Assembly: GCA_944350495.1 (NCBI GenBank)
Contig: CALVOZ010000002.1
Location: 158,193 to 222,192 of the forward strand
Length of the DNA: 64,000 nucleotides
Direction of reading: 5' to 3'
From: an uncultured Bacilli bacterium
GTDB taxonomy: Bacteria; Bacillota_I; Bacilli_A; RF39; UBA660
In this document: positions 43,964 to 53,938 of the stretch, in pieces
Position numbering within the stretch: position 1 is the first letter of the stretch
Layout of the letters: each line of letters begins with the position of its first letter
Translations under genes and position numbers: made by a program
Notes under the pieces: model-generated
Told to the model about the DNA's origin: nothing
Seen by the model: only the letters and a program-made list of their open reading frames with translations
The model's database searches: none

Positions 43964-45886
43964 CTAAATATCTAGATTTTCAACGAATTTGGCATTTTCT
44001 TCAATAAAAGCACGTCTTGGTTCTACTTCATCACCCATTAATTTTTCAAATATAGCGTCTGCCGCTACACAATCACTTACTGTTATTTTTCTTAAAGTAC
44101 GTTTTTCAATGTCCATAGTTGTTTCATTTAACTCTGTGGCATCCATTTCTCCTAAACCTTTCATACGAGCAATTTCAACCCTATTTTTTATATTTTCAGG
44201 TAAAGATGCTAAATATTCATCTTTTTCTTTTTCATCTAAAACATACTTTCGCGTTTTTCCATGCATAATTCTAAATAAAGGTGGTTGAGCAGCATATACA
44301 TATCCTGCTTCCACTATAGGTTTAAAGAAACGATAAAATAAAGTTAGTAATAATACACGAATGTGGGAACCATCAACATCGGCATCGGTCATTATTATAA
44401 TTTTATGATATCTTAATTTATCAATATTAAATTCTTCACCAATACCAGTTCCAAAAGCTGTAATTATCGTTCTAATTTCTTCATTACCTAAAGCCTTATC
44501 AAGTCTTGTTTTTTCAACATTTAAAATCTTACCACGAAGCGGTAAAATAGCTTGAGTCATAGAATCTCTACCTTTTTTAGCACTTCCACCGGCAGAATCT
44601 CCCTCAACTATAAATATTTCTGAAACTGTAGGATCTTTACTCTTACAATCTGATAATTTTCCGAAGAAATTAGTAGTTGTTAAATCACTTTTACGGGTTA
44701 TTTCACGAGCCTTTTTAGCAGCATTACGAGCACGACACGCTAGCATAGCTTTTTCAACAATAGCTTTAGCAGAATCAGGATTTTCTAACAAGAAAGCTTC
44801 AAATCCATTTGAGAATACGTTATCAGCTAGTTTTCTAACTTCTGAGTTACCTAGTCTTCCTTTAGTTTGACCTTCAAATTGCGGATTAGGATGTTTACAA
44901 GAAACAATCATTGTTAAGCCTTCTTTAACATCATCACCTGTTAAGGATTCATCTTTTTCTTTTAACATTCCTGTTTTACGAGCATAATTATTAATTACTC
45001 TTGTAAGTGCTCTTTTAACACCTTCTTCATGTGTTCCTCCATCATGAGTATTGATATTGTTAACAAATGAATAAATATTCTCATTATAGCCAGTGTTATA
45101 TTGAAGAGCTACTTCAAACATTACATTATCTTCTTCACCTTTTAAATGAACTATATCATTATGAATAACATTTTTTTCTTGATTAATAAACCTAACATAT
45201 TCAGAAATACCACCTTCATACATAAATGATTCACCAGTAGTATCCTCATCATCTCTATCATCTCTAAGCGTTAAATTTAATCCTTGATTTAAGAATGCTA
45301 ACTCACGAATACGAACTTTTAAAGTATTATAGTCATAAATATCAGTATCAAAAATATCTGGATCTGGTTTAAAAGTAACCCAAGTTCCAGTTCTATTTTG
45401 CTCACATTCCCCTACTATTTTTAAAGGTTCAACAGTTTTTCCGCCGTTTTCAAATCTAATAAAATAAATTTTACCATTTTTATAAACGGTAACTTCTACC
45501 CATTTAGATAAAGCATTTACAACAGATGCGCCTACACCGTGTAATCCTCCAGATACCTTATAGCCGCCACCGCCAAATTTACCACCAGCATGAAGCACAG
45601 TATAAACTGTTTCAACAGTTGATAACTTTGTTTTAGGATGGATATCAACAGGAATACCACGACCATCATCTTTTACTGTAATGGAATTTCCTTTATTAAT
45701 AATGATTTCAATATTGTGACAATATCCAGCTAATGCTTCATCAATAGCATTATCAACAATCTCCCATACTAAATGGTGCAAGCCCTTAACATCTGTAGTT
45801 CCAATATACATACCTGGCCTTTTTCTAACTGCTTCAAGTCCTTCTAAGACTTGAATATCGGAAGCATCATAATGTTCTTCATTCAT
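43964..45886 (-). CDS. gyrB: DNA gyrase subunit B
   Basis: 640 residues. GHKL ATPase domain with [13 protein letters not shown] and [11 protein letters not shown], the [23 protein letters not shown] segment, and the C-terminal Toprim [14 protein letters not shown] with [13 protein letters not shown]. It powers supercoiling with GyrA. It overlaps recF by 8 bp, so recF-gyrB-gyrA is one transcription unit. GAGGTGAAAG precedes the ATG. Confidence 0.98.
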   Translation of the reverse strand: MNEEHYDASDIQVLEGLEAVRKRPGMYIGTTDVKGLHHLVWEIVDNAIDEALAGYCHNIEIIINKGNSITVKDDGRGIPVDIHPKTKLSTVETVYTVLHAGGKFGGGGYKVSGGLHGVGASVVNALSKWVEVTVYKNGKIYFIRFENGGKTVEPLKIVGECEQNRTGTWVTFKPDPDIFDTDIYDYNTLKVRIRELAFLNQGLNLTLRDDRDDEDTTGESFMYEGGISEYVRFINQEKNVIHNDIVHLKGEEDNVMFEVALQYNTGYNENIYSFVNNINTHDGGTHEEGVKRALTRVINNYARKTGMLKEKDESLTGDDVKEGLTMIVSCKHPNPQFEGQTKGRLGNSEVRKLADNVFSNGFEAFLLENPDSAKAIVEKAMLACRARNAAKKAREITRKSDLTTTNFFGKLSDCKSKDPTVSEIFIVEGDSAGGSAKKGRDSMTQAILPLRGKILNVEKTRLDKALGNEEIRTIITAFGTGIGEEFNIDKLRYHKIIIMTDADVDGSHIRVLLLTLFYRFFKPIVEAGYVYAAQPPLFRIMHGKTRKYVLDEKEKDEYLASLPENIKNRVEIARMKGLGEMDATELNETTMDIEKRTLRKITVSDCVAADAIFEKLMGDEVEPRRAFIEENAKFVENLDI

Positions 45887-47009
45887 TATCTTTCACCTCT
45901 TTTATTTTAATTAATTTTCCTTGTTCAATTTTAAATAATTTAGCTTTTTTTACTAATTTAGCATCTAAATTATTTAATTCTGTAGTTGTTATAATTGTTT
46001 GAATATCTTTACTTATGTACTTAATAAGATTATTTTTCTTATCATCAGACAATTCACTAAAAACATCATCTAATAATAATATTGGAGTTGTTTCTTTATA
46101 TTTTTTAAAAATAGGAATCTCCGCTAATTTCAAGGCTAAAACAGCAATCCTTTGCTGCCCTTGAGAGCCAAATAATTTTAAATTCTTATCATTTATCATA
46201 AAATTAATATCATCTTTGTGTGGACCAATTGTTGTTACACACACTTTTTGTTCATATGGTAATAATTTTTGATAACGTTCAAACAATTTATCTTTAATAG
46301 TTTGATCTTTTATATCATCAATTTTCATGTTTGATACGTATTCGATATAAAAATTTTCTATTCCCATTATATCTTTATATATTTGTGCACAATTTTCATT
46401 TAATTTTTCTATAAATTTAAAACGCATTTGATATATAGTTATGCCCTTGTCAATTAAATAAGATGTAATAATATCAAAGTAATTCATATCTACTTTCATT
46501 CCTTTATTCATCTTTTTTAAATATTCATTACGCATTTTTAATAATTTATGATAATCATTTAAAACGATATAATAACTATTATATAATTGTGACAACTCCA
46601 TATTTAGGTATTTTCTTCTAATTTGTGGTGAACCTTTAATTATTTCTAAATCATCAGGATAAAAAATGATTATATTCATATTCGATATATAATCACTTAC
46701 TTTTTTGATTGAATTATCATCAATTTTAAAATATTTTGACTTATTATCAATCGTTATTTGTAAATTTTTATCAAATAATCCCCCACTCACAACCCCTTTA
46801 ATCATAAGGAATTCACAACCATTTTTAATTAAACTATTATCAATAAAAGAGCGATGTGATTTTGTAAGTCCTAAACAATAAATACTCTCAAGTAAATTAG
46901 TCTTTCCTTGAGCATTATCACCATAAATAATATTAATACCTTTATAAAAACGTGTCATTAAACTTTCATAATTACGAAAGTTATGGAGTTCTATTTTTTT
47001 TAAAATCAT
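45879..47009 (-). CDS. recF: recombination protein RecF
   Basis: 376 residues. SMC-like ABC ATPase: [10 protein letters not shown], the Walker [15 protein letters not shown], the signature [18 protein letters not shown] and Walker [14 protein letters not shown]. It guides RecR/RecO and RecA loading at gaps. The S4-domain gene yaaA that usually precedes it is missing; a comK gene lies there. GAGGTG precedes the ATG. Confidence 0.97.
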   Translation of the reverse strand: MILKKIELHNFRNYESLMTRFYKGINIIYGDNAQGKTNLLESIYCLGLTKSHRSFIDNSLIKNGCEFLMIKGVVSGGLFDKNLQITIDNKSKYFKIDDNSIKKVSDYISNMNIIIFYPDDLEIIKGSPQIRRKYLNMELSQLYNSYYIVLNDYHKLLKMRNEYLKKMNKGMKVDMNYFDIITSYLIDKGITIYQMRFKFIEKLNENCAQIYKDIMGIENFYIEYVSNMKIDDIKDQTIKDKLFERYQKLLPYEQKVCVTTIGPHKDDINFMINDKNLKLFGSQGQQRIAVLALKLAEIPIFKKYKETTPILLLDDVFSELSDDKKNNLIKYISKDIQTIITTTELNNLDAKLVKKAKLFKIEQGKLIKIKEVKDNE

Positions 47010-47111
47010 AGAAACACCTCAATTTTTATTTTAATGGCTCATTTTTTAAAAAATACATTAAAATAGTACTTCACTACTACAATTTAATTATATCATATTT
47101 TAAGGCAAAAA

Positions 47112-47144
47112 AATCAAAAAATAGACAAAATTGTCTATTTTTTT
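47112..47144 (-). terminator. terminator after comK
   Basis: AAATAGACAA and TTGTCTATTT pair on the minus strand and run into TTTGATTTTTTT. It isolates comK from recF-gyrB-gyrA. Confidence 0.85.
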
Positions 47145-47590
47145 ATACTTTTTAACTCATATAATTTAGCTTTTAACATAGTTGCACGTGTAAATTGATT
47201 ATCAATGGAATAATAAGAAAATGGAACAGCTATTTCTTTTTCATTTTCAGAAAGAATTTTAGTACCATAAAAATCTGATTTATACTTTTTAATCTTATTT
47301 AAAGCTATCCAAGAATTATCATCACTGCGATATGAAGAAGTAGGAAAAAAAATAATATTACGGCTTTCTTCAATAATAATAGGAAATTTTGATTTAATCC
47401 CTGTTAAATATTTAGTTCCCTCACATCTTCCACGATAAGAGCTTCCATAAAATTTACAATTATAATCAATTAATTTATTACTATTTTTATTAACCACATA
47501 TTCAGTTTCTTCCTCATAAACATGTGAAGTATTTTCATCAATTGGAATAATTGCTAATGTTGATGAATTAATTTCATATTCATCTAACAT
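47135..47590 (-). CDS. comK: ComK family competence transcription factor
   Basis: 151 residues that align over almost their whole length with B. subtilis ComK: YEINSSTLAIIPID, NCKFYGSSYRGRCEGTKYL, PIIIEESRNIIFFPTSSY, NSWIALNKI, and SYYSIDNQFTRATMLKAK. ComK activates DNA-uptake genes by binding AT-boxes. It lacks about 40 residues of the B. subtilis C-terminus, a region that influences activation and MecA-mediated proteolysis. A GGGGGGAGGT lies 7 nt before the ATG, an unusually strong ribosome site. It sits between terminators for dnaN and itself, so it has its own promoter. Confidence 0.9.
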   Translation of the reverse strand: MLDEYEINSSTLAIIPIDENTSHVYEEETEYVVNKNSNKLIDYNCKFYGSSYRGRCEGTKYLTGIKSKFPIIIEESRNIIFFPTSSYRSDDNSWIALNKIKKYKSDFYGTKILSENEKEIAVPFSYYSIDNQFTRATMLKAKLYELKSIKK

Positions 47591-47689
47591 ATTTAATACC
47601 TCCCCCCTAATTCAAATAAATGAATAACTCTCTTATACAGCACAACTTTATCGTATTTTGTTGAATTTTGTAAAAAGTTAAAAAAAGTT

Positions 47690-47716
47690 AAAAAAAAACA
47701 TATTTTTAATATGTTC
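47690..47716 (-). terminator. terminator after dnaN
   Basis: AACATATT and AATATGTT pair, followed on the minus strand by a run of eight T's. The dnaN stop codon is at the edge of the stem. Confidence 0.8.
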
Positions 47717-48827
47717 TAATAGGTAAAATTAATTGTAATAATGTATCAGATTCACCATCAGTAATAATTATTGGTTTAATTTCACCATTATATTTAATTT
47801 CAACTTCTTCACTATTAAATATTTTAATAGCTTCCATCATATATTTTGAACTAAAAGCAATATTTACTTTTTCATCAATATGAGTATCTAACTCAACACG
47901 TTCTTCAACTGTTCCTATTTCTGGTATATTAGAAGAAATAAGTAAGTAATCACCCTTGCTTTGAAGTTTTATAATATTTTTTTCTTCTTCATTTGTTAAT
48001 AGAGATGCCCTATCAATTGCATTAAAGAAATTATTTAAGTTCACTTTAATATTTACTAAGAATTCAGTTGGAATTAATTTATTTGTATCTGGATAAGTAC
48101 CATTTATTAATCTAGACATAATAATTAAACTATTAAAATTAAAGATTATCTTATTTGTAAAAATATGGACTTCTAAATTTTCATCATCATTTGTTAATAA
48201 ACGTGTAACTTCAAGTAAATTTTTAGCTGGTACAATGATATCGACATCTTGTTCAACTGAACTATCTAAAGAAATAACCTTTTTAGCTAAACGATATGAA
48301 TCAGTTGCTGTACATTCTAATAAATTATCTTTTATTTTAAAGTTAATACCTGTTAATACTGGTCTAGATTCTTGATTAGATGTAGCAAATATAGTTTGAT
48401 TAATAGAAGTTTTAAATGCTTGTTGATTTATAACAAGTGGGGTTTTACTAAATTCTAAATCTAAGTTAGGAAAATCATTAACATTATTACAATTTAATTT
48501 AAATGATGATGATGATGTAGTAATTAATAACTGTGAAGACATTATTTCTTCTAAATTAATTGTTTCGTTAGAAAGTTTTCTTACTATATCATATATGTAT
48601 TTACCAGAGACAACCATATCCCCTAGTTCTTCTACTGTTTCAATATCTTTAACATCAATAAAGGTTTTGATAGCTATTTCATTATCAGTACTCATTAAAT
48701 ATAATCCTTCTTTAGTTAAATCAAATTTAATACAATTTAATATTGGAATTAAATTTTTATTTGATATTCCTTTTATAACATAATTTAAATGTTCCATTAA
48801 AATCTTTTGTTTTATTTTTAATTTCAT
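47706..48827 (-). CDS. dnaN: DNA polymerase III beta subunit (sliding clamp)
   Basis: 373 residues in three similar domains; residues such as ECTATDSYRLAKK (domain 2) and the C-terminal LLQLILPIRTY, which forms part of the protein-binding cleft, are typical. It encircles DNA and tethers the polymerase. Follows dnaA with a 146 bp spacer that contains part of the origin. AAAGAGGCTAAG precedes the ATG. Confidence 0.97.
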   Translation of the reverse strand: MKLKIKQKILMEHLNYVIKGISNKNLIPILNCIKFDLTKEGLYLMSTDNEIAIKTFIDVKDIETVEELGDMVVSGKYIYDIVRKLSNETINLEEIMSSQLLITTSSSSFKLNCNNVNDFPNLDLEFSKTPLVINQQAFKTSINQTIFATSNQESRPVLTGINFKIKDNLLECTATDSYRLAKKVISLDSSVEQDVDIIVPAKNLLEVTRLLTNDDENLEVHIFTNKIIFNFNSLIIMSRLINGTYPDTNKLIPTEFLVNIKVNLNNFFNAIDRASLLTNEEEKNIIKLQSKGDYLLISSNIPEIGTVEERVELDTHIDEKVNIAFSSKYMMEAIKIFNSEEVEIKYNGEIKPIIITDGESDTLLQLILPIRTY

Positions 48828-48840
48828 GTCTTAGCCTCTT

Positions 48841-48973
48841 TCTTATTTTTAATATTAATATATTATTTATATTATTAATGTGCATAGATGTGCATAACTC
48901 TATTTTAACCTTATTTTATAATGTGCACATTAGTGTGCATAAAATGTTGATTATTTATTTTTATGCACATATA
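48841..48973. other. oriC part 2: AT-rich element and DnaA boxes between dnaA and dnaN
   Basis: An almost pure A/T block (48841-48878) adjoins a cluster of DnaA boxes (TTATNCACA or complement). Boxes lie at 48889-48897 and 48934-48942 (TGTGCATAA, perfect) and 48961-48969 (TTATGCACA, perfect, inverted). There is one near-match at 48879-48887. The arrangement of boxes beside an A/T tract is what an unwinding region looks like, and it matches the dnaA-dnaN half of the bipartite B. subtilis origin. Confidence 0.85.
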
Positions 48974-50326
48974 TTAGCGAATTTTGTTGATAAGTTTTTG
49001 AATCTCATTATTAAGAGCTTCATCTTTTAAAATCTCATTTTTAATTTTATCAACCGCGTGCATAACTGTTGTATGATTTTTTCCACCAAATTCAATACCT
49101 ATTTTAGTTAAGTTTTCTTCAAGATATATTCTACAAATATACATTGCAATTTGTCTTGGAATAGCAATATTATTTGTTTTCTTTTTACTTTTTAAATCTT
49201 CTGGTGAAATATTATAATTTTCACTTACTAATTGAATAACTTGATCAATTTTATTTTTAGCAACAATTGTTTGAACAAAGAAATCTTTTAATGCCTCCAC
49301 TGCTAAATCTAAGGTTATAGCCGAACCATTCATAATAGTTGCATAGGCATAAACTCGAGTTATAGCCCCTTCTAACTTTCTAATATCACCAACACAATTA
49401 CTAGCAATATACTCTTTAACATTTTCTGGGAAACCATTCTCTAATCCTTGCATTTCAATTTTTTTATTTATAATATTCATTCGAAGTTCAAATTCTGGCG
49501 GTAATATATCGATTTGTAAACCCCAGTTGAATCTTGTTTTCAAACGTTCCTCAAGTTTTTTTATATCTTCTGGAGAACGGTCAGATGAAATAATTATTTG
49601 TTTATTATTATTATACAACTCATTAAAAGTATTAAAGAACTCTTGTTGTGCACTTACTGCTCCTACTAAATTGTGGATATCATCAATTATTAATACGTCA
49701 ATTTCCCGATATTTATTTTTAAATTGTTTTGTTGCTTCCATGTTGTTGTCGTTAGCGCTTTTACGGCATATTTCTACAAAATCGGATACAAATTTATCAC
49801 ATGGAATATATAAAACCTTCATTTTCTTATTATTTTCAGTAATATAATTACCAATTGCATGCATTAAATGAGTTTTACCTAACCCACTAGAACCATATAT
49901 AAATAAAGGATTATACATGTTTCCTGGTTGTTCTGCAACTGCTAAAGCTGAAGTAGCTGCAAATTTATTACTTTTTCCAATTACAAAGTTATCAAAACGA
50001 TATTTTGGGTCAAGGTTGCTTTCAAAATTATTACTTGGAATCCCTATTTCGTCAGTATTTATAACTATATTGTTTTCTAATTCTTCTTCAATATAGAACT
50101 CAAATTTAAAGTTAGTACCAGTTACTTCGGCAAACTTTTCTTCAATTAAATCAATGTAATGTTCTTTTAAATTTTTTTTATGAACATGCGATGGAACTAA
50201 AACTTTAACTACCCCATCCTCTATTGCAATTAACTTAGATTCTGAAAACCATGTTTCATATGATATGTCTGATAATTGTTTTTTTACCTTTTCAAGAAAA
50301 GTTAACCACACATTTTCTAAATCCAT
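48974..50326 (-). CDS. dnaA: chromosomal replication initiator DnaA
   Basis: 450 residues from the ATG at 50326. N-terminal KH-like domain (NVWLTFLEKVKKQLSDISYETWFSE), AAA+ domain with GSSGLGKTHLMHAIGN and IDDIHNLVG, and a C-terminal domain with the FGGKNHTTVMHAVDKI recognition helix. It melts oriC and loads the helicase. The ATG follows GGGGTGAGAAG; a longer frame (49 extra residues) would run into the DnaA-box region and is not believed. Confidence 0.97.
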   Translation of the reverse strand: MDLENVWLTFLEKVKKQLSDISYETWFSESKLIAIEDGVVKVLVPSHVHKKNLKEHYIDLIEEKFAEVTGTNFKFEFYIEEELENNIVINTDEIGIPSNNFESNLDPKYRFDNFVIGKSNKFAATSALAVAEQPGNMYNPLFIYGSSGLGKTHLMHAIGNYITENNKKMKVLYIPCDKFVSDFVEICRKSANDNNMEATKQFKNKYREIDVLIIDDIHNLVGAVSAQQEFFNTFNELYNNNKQIIISSDRSPEDIKKLEERLKTRFNWGLQIDILPPEFELRMNIINKKIEMQGLENGFPENVKEYIASNCVGDIRKLEGAITRVYAYATIMNGSAITLDLAVEALKDFFVQTIVAKNKIDQVIQLVSENYNISPEDLKSKKKTNNIAIPRQIAMYICRIYLEENLTKIGIEFGGKNHTTVMHAVDKIKNEILKDEALNNEIQKLINKIR

Positions 50327-50396
50327 CTTCTCACCCCACTTATAAGAAACTTTCACCATATATTCTACACTAATTAAAGTAAATTTTAAAGAAAAA

Positions 50397-50596
50397 TGTG
50401 CATAATTTTTATTAAATCTTTGATTTACACACTCTTTTACCATTATTTTATAATAAAAAAATGAGTTATGCACATTTTTGTGACTTTCAAATGCACAAAA
50501 ACATATACGATGTTATTTATTTATACACAAAAATGTGTATAAGTGTGCATAAGTAGGTTTGAAGTAGAAGATATAATGATAAATAAATGTGCATAA
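50397..50596. other. oriC part 1: DnaA-box cluster upstream of dnaA
   Basis: Perfect TTATNCACA boxes or complements lie at 50397-50405, 50466-50474, 50521-50529 (TTATACACA), 50534-50542 (TGTGTATAA), 50544-50552 and 50588-50596. Six boxes in 200 bp on both strands, between dnaA and rpmH, mark the second half of a bipartite origin and probably also autoregulate dnaA. The rest of 50327-50737 holds promoters and no gene. Confidence 0.88.
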
Positions 50597-50663
50597 CTTT
50601 GTTTATAAAAATATTATTGACATTTTATGTTGAAATAAATATAAAATTTTATTTAAATAAAGT

Positions 50664-50692
50664 TTGACAAATAGAGAAAAAATCTATATAAT
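50664..50692 (+). promoter_or_regulatory. consensus promoter of rpmH
   Basis: -35 TTGACA and -10 TATAAT, both perfect, with a 17 bp spacer, about 45 bp before the rpmH ATG. Confidence 0.85.
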
Positions 50693-50737
50693 TGATAAAG
50701 CAAACAGGAAAACCATAAAAGGTATGGAGGTGTGAAT

Positions 50738-50860
50738 ATGAAAAGAACTTATCAACCAAATAATCATAGAAAAGCTAAAAAATTAGGATTTATGGCTCGT
50801 ATTAAAACTAAAATTATCAATAATAGAAGAAGAAAAGGGCGTAAAGTTTTATCTCATTAA
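50738..50860 (+). CDS. rpmH: 50S ribosomal protein L34
   Basis: 40 residues, starting [18 protein letters not shown] and ending [11 protein letters not shown]. This is clearly L34, but 4 residues shorter than usual: the GRKVL-type stretch between MxTK and RRRxKGR is reduced. GGAGGTGTG precedes the ATG. The gene leads the rpmH-rnpA-yidC-jag cluster on the right side of the origin. Confidence 0.96.
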   Translation: MKRTYQPNNHRKAKKLGFMARIKTKIINNRRRKGRKVLSH

Positions 50861-50861
50861 T

Positions 50862-50890
50862 AATCCACTGAATCGTCAGTGGATTTTTTC
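50862..50890 (+). terminator. hairpin between rpmH and rnpA
   Basis: AATCCACTG and CAGTGGATT pair around AATCGT, followed by TTTTT. It may act as a partial terminator that lets rpmH be expressed more than rnpA. Confidence 0.75.
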
Positions 50891-50910
50891 TTATCAATGG
50901 ATGTGATTTA

Positions 50911-51261
50911 ATGAAAAAAAGAAATATCGTAAAAAATAGTCGAGATTTTACTAGAATAATTAAAAATAATAAGGTATTTAAATATAAAGACTATATTATA
51001 TATATAGAAAGAAACTGTTGTGATAATTATCATTTTGGGATATCTGTCAGTAAAAAACTAGGAAATGCAGTTGTTAGAAATAAATTAAAAAGACAGATAA
51101 GGCATATTATTTCTAAAAATAACTATCAAAAAGATTTTAATTGTATTATAATATTAGGCAGAGGAATTTTGAAAAGATCTTATTTTGAAATGGAAGAGAA
51201 CTTAAACGAAGCCTTTAGAAGATTAAATATATTGTTAGGAGGAAAAGATGAAAAAGAATAA
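50911..51261 (+). CDS. rnpA: ribonuclease P protein component
   Basis: 116 residues, basic. The RNR-type signature reads ISVSKKLGNAVVRNKLKRQIRHI. With the catalytic RNA it matures tRNA 5' ends. It overlaps yidC by 14 bp. Direct neighbour of rpmH as in nearly all bacteria. Confidence 0.96.
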   Translation: MKKRNIVKNSRDFTRIIKNNKVFKYKDYIIYIERNCCDNYHFGISVSKKLGNAVVRNKLKRQIRHIISKNNYQKDFNCIIILGRGILKRSYFEMEENLNEAFRRLNILLGGKDEKE

Positions 51262-52249
51262 ATTATTGATAACTTTTTTAGTGATTGTTATCTTTAGTTT
51301 AACTGGATGTACAAAACAATTAGAGGGTGCTGATGGTAAAGTTGTAACAAATAGTTCAACAGGTCAGGTTCTACCATCAAATATATTGTGTGCACCAAGT
51401 GATCCAGAAATAATTGAACTTTATAATCAAACAAGAGAAGATTTACTTGCAAAACACAAGAAAGATTATGAAGAAGGTAAAATAAGTAAAAAAGAATATA
51501 AAGAGAGAGTTGAAAATACTATTGATATAAGTGAATTAACTGCTTGTAAAGATTTTAATTTAGCAAGTAATGGTTATACTGGTATTTGGACTAAAATATT
51601 TGTAGAACCTTTAGCATGGTTACTTGTAACAGTAGGAAAATTTGTTAAAAATTATGGTTTATCAATTATTTTTGTTACTTTATTAATTCGTTTAGTAATG
51701 TATCCAATTACATTAAAAACAGCTAAACAATCAGAAAATTTAAAGAAAGCTCAACCAAAATTAGCTAAAATTGAAAAAAAATATGCAAATAAAACAGATC
51801 AAGAAAGTATGATGAAAAAATCACAGGAATTGATGCTATTATATAAGGAATATGAAATAAATCCTTTATCAGGTTGTCTATATGCAATTATCCAATTTCC
51901 ATTATTTTTTGCATTCTATGAAGCTGTTTATAGATTGCCAGTTTTATTTGAAGATAGCTTATTAGGTTTTGAATTATCTATGTCACCAATTAAAGGTATC
52001 ACAGTAGGAAATTGGTTATATTTAATTTTACCAGTATTAGTATTTGCAGCTACTTATTTCTCATTTAAACTTAATAGTGGTGCTAGTATGAGTGCTGAAC
52101 AAGCAAAACAAACTAAAATAATGATGAATGTAATGATGTTAATGATATTCTTTATGTCATTTACAATGGCAACAGGTATTATTATTTACTGGGTTACAAA
52201 TAACACATTCACTATTATTCAAAATTTAATAGTTAAAAGGAGTAAGTAG
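51248..52249 (+). CDS. yidC: membrane protein insertase YidC/Oxa1 (lipoprotein type)
   Basis: 333 residues. An FSLTGC lipobox ends the signal peptide, as in SpoIIIJ/YidC1 of Bacillus. The insertase core has about five helices, starting at YGLSIIFVTLLIRLVMYPITL, with the conserved arginine of the hydrophilic groove; the cytoplasmic loop has the paired basic residues. It inserts membrane proteins with or without Sec. AGGAGGAAAAG lies before the start, in the end of rnpA; jag follows 2 bp later. Confidence 0.95.
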   Translation: MKKNKLLITFLVIVIFSLTGCTKQLEGADGKVVTNSSTGQVLPSNILCAPSDPEIIELYNQTREDLLAKHKKDYEEGKISKKEYKERVENTIDISELTACKDFNLASNGYTGIWTKIFVEPLAWLLVTVGKFVKNYGLSIIFVTLLIRLVMYPITLKTAKQSENLKKAQPKLAKIEKKYANKTDQESMMKKSQELMLLYKEYEINPLSGCLYAIIQFPLFFAFYEAVYRLPVLFEDSLLGFELSMSPIKGITVGNWLYLILPVLVFAATYFSFKLNSGASMSAEQAKQTKIMMNVMMLMIFFMSFTMATGIIIYWVTNNTFTIIQNLIVKRSK

Positions 52250-52251
52250 TT

Positions 52252-52848
52252 ATGGTTAATGTATATAAATATGAAGCAGATAATGAAGATGACTGTTATG
52301 AAAAATGTATTGAAGAACTAGATGTTTATCGTTCTGAAATAATTATTGTTCCAGAAGAAACTGAAAATTCTTATAAAATGACAGTTGTTAAAAAAGAAGA
52401 TATTATCAATTTTATAAAAGAGTATATAAAGACAATTGGTTCGAATATGAATATTGATATTAATTTAGAAGTTAGAGAAAATGATGATATTTTTTCTGTA
52501 ACTATGGTATCAAATAATAATCCAATTCTTATTGGTAAAGATGGAAGAACAATTAATTCAATTCAAATATTAATTCGTCAAGCATTACAAAATCAAACAG
52601 GTATGGATATAAAAGTAAACTTAGATGCTTCTAATTATAAAGCTAAAAAGATTAAGAAATTTGAATTTGAAATTAAAAATATTGTTAGAGAAGTTCAAAA
52701 AACAAAAACAGATGCTAAATTGGATCCGATGAATTCATATCAAAGAAGAATTGTTCATTCATTGATTAGTAAGTTTAGTAATGTTGAAACTGAAAGTGTT
52801 GGCGAAGAACCAAATCGCTGTGTAGTTATTAAATACATAGGAGATTAA
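52252..52848 (+). CDS. jag: KhpB/Jag RNA-binding protein
   Basis: 198 residues. An N-terminal alpha/beta region, a KH domain (IGKDGRTINSIQILIRQAL) and a C-terminal R3H domain (MNSYQRRIVHSLISKFSNVETES). KhpB pairs with KhpA and binds small RNAs; jag is also the name of the old SpoIIIJ-associated gene in this position. Directly follows yidC. Confidence 0.93.
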   Translation: MVNVYKYEADNEDDCYEKCIEELDVYRSEIIIVPEETENSYKMTVVKKEDIINFIKEYIKTIGSNMNIDINLEVRENDDIFSVTMVSNNNPILIGKDGRTINSIQILIRQALQNQTGMDIKVNLDASNYKAKKIKKFEFEIKNIVREVQKTKTDAKLDPMNSYQRRIVHSLISKFSNVETESVGEEPNRCVVIKYIGD

Positions 52849-52865
52849 AATTCTCCTTTTTATTT
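52839..52865 (+). terminator. terminator after jag
   Basis: AGGAGA and TCTCCT pair around TTAAAAT and end in TTTTTATTTT. The jag stop lies in the loop. Confidence 0.8.
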
Positions 52866-52903
52866 TCTAAATATTTTGATAAAATTATAGAGGTGATTAA
52901 ATA

Positions 52904-53884
52904 ATGAAATTTATAGATAAAATTAAAGAAAGAGCAAAAAAAAATACAAAAAGAATAGTTTTACCAGAATCAATGGATGAAAGAGTAATAGATGCAGCAG
53001 TTAAAGCAAATCAAGAGTCTTTAGCACATATTATCATTATTGGTAAACCTATGAAAGACATAGAGTTGGATGATATTGAAGTTATAATTCCAGAAGAAAG
53101 TCCAATGACTGATGATTTGGCTAATAAATTATATGAATTACGTAAAGAGAAGGGTATGACTTTAGATAAAGCTAGAGAATTGCTATTAACAGACTATATG
53201 TATTATGCATGTATGCTAGTAAAGATAGGTTATGCTGATGGAGTTGTAAGTGGAGCTTGTCATTCATCTGCTAATACACTTAGACCATCATTACAAATTA
53301 TAAAAACTAAGCCTGGTACAAGTTTAGTATCTAGTTTCTTTTTAATGGTTGTACCAAATTGTCCATATGGTGAGTCTGGGGCATTTGTCTTTGGTGATTG
53401 TGGTCTAGAGCAAAATCCTACTCCAGAGAAATTAGCAACTATTGCTGGTTGTAGTGCAGATAGTTTTAAATTGCTAGTTGAGGCAGAACCAAAAGTAGCA
53501 ATGCTTTCTCACAGCACAAAAGGAAGTGCTAGTCATGCTGATGTTGATAAAGTAGTAAGAGCTACAACACTTGCTAAAGAAATGTATCCAAATTATAAGA
53601 TAGATGGTGAATTACAACTTGATGCAGCAATTATTCCAAGTATTGCTGAATCAAAAGCTCCAGGAAGTGAAGTTGCTGGATATGCTAATGTTTTAATATT
53701 TCCAGATTTAGATGCTGGTAATATTGGTTATAAATTAACTCAAAGATTAGCTAATGCCGAGGCCTATGGCCCATTAACTCAGGGAATAGCTGCTCCAATA
53801 AATGATTTATCAAGAGGATGTAGTGTAGATGATATTATAGGTGTAATAGCAATCACAGCAGTTCAAGCAGGAAATAACAATTAG
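52904..53884 (+). CDS. pta: phosphate acetyltransferase
   Basis: 326 residues of the short Pta form. KRIVLPESMDERVIDAAV at the start, GYADGVVSGACHSSANTLRP, and the C-terminal LIFPDLDAGNIGYKLTQRLANAEAYGPLTQGI match the enzyme that exchanges acetyl-CoA with acetyl phosphate. That suggests fermentation to acetate. Not usually in this place in Bacillus, so it is an insertion between jag and mnmE. GAGGTG precedes the ATG. Confidence 0.95.
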   Translation: MKFIDKIKERAKKNTKRIVLPESMDERVIDAAVKANQESLAHIIIIGKPMKDIELDDIEVIIPEESPMTDDLANKLYELRKEKGMTLDKARELLLTDYMYYACMLVKIGYADGVVSGACHSSANTLRPSLQIIKTKPGTSLVSSFFLMVVPNCPYGESGAFVFGDCGLEQNPTPEKLATIAGCSADSFKLLVEAEPKVAMLSHSTKGSASHADVDKVVRATTLAKEMYPNYKIDGELQLDAAIIPSIAESKAPGSEVAGYANVLIFPDLDAGNIGYKLTQRLANAEAYGPLTQGIAAPINDLSRGCSVDDIIGVIAITAVQAGNNN

Positions 53885-53938
53885 TTATTTCTTTTTTTTG
53901 TATAATATGTTAAAATTTCTTTCAAAGGAGACGATAAT

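Noticed and set aside
47690..47716. AAAA-N5-TTTT as a ComK box ahead of comK
   Set aside because: The bases are part of the dnaN terminator, and such a pattern is common by chance in DNA this rich in A and T.
49430..49450. TTTTCTGGGAAACC in dnaA as a Noc site
   Set aside because: It differs from the 16 bp consensus at five positions.
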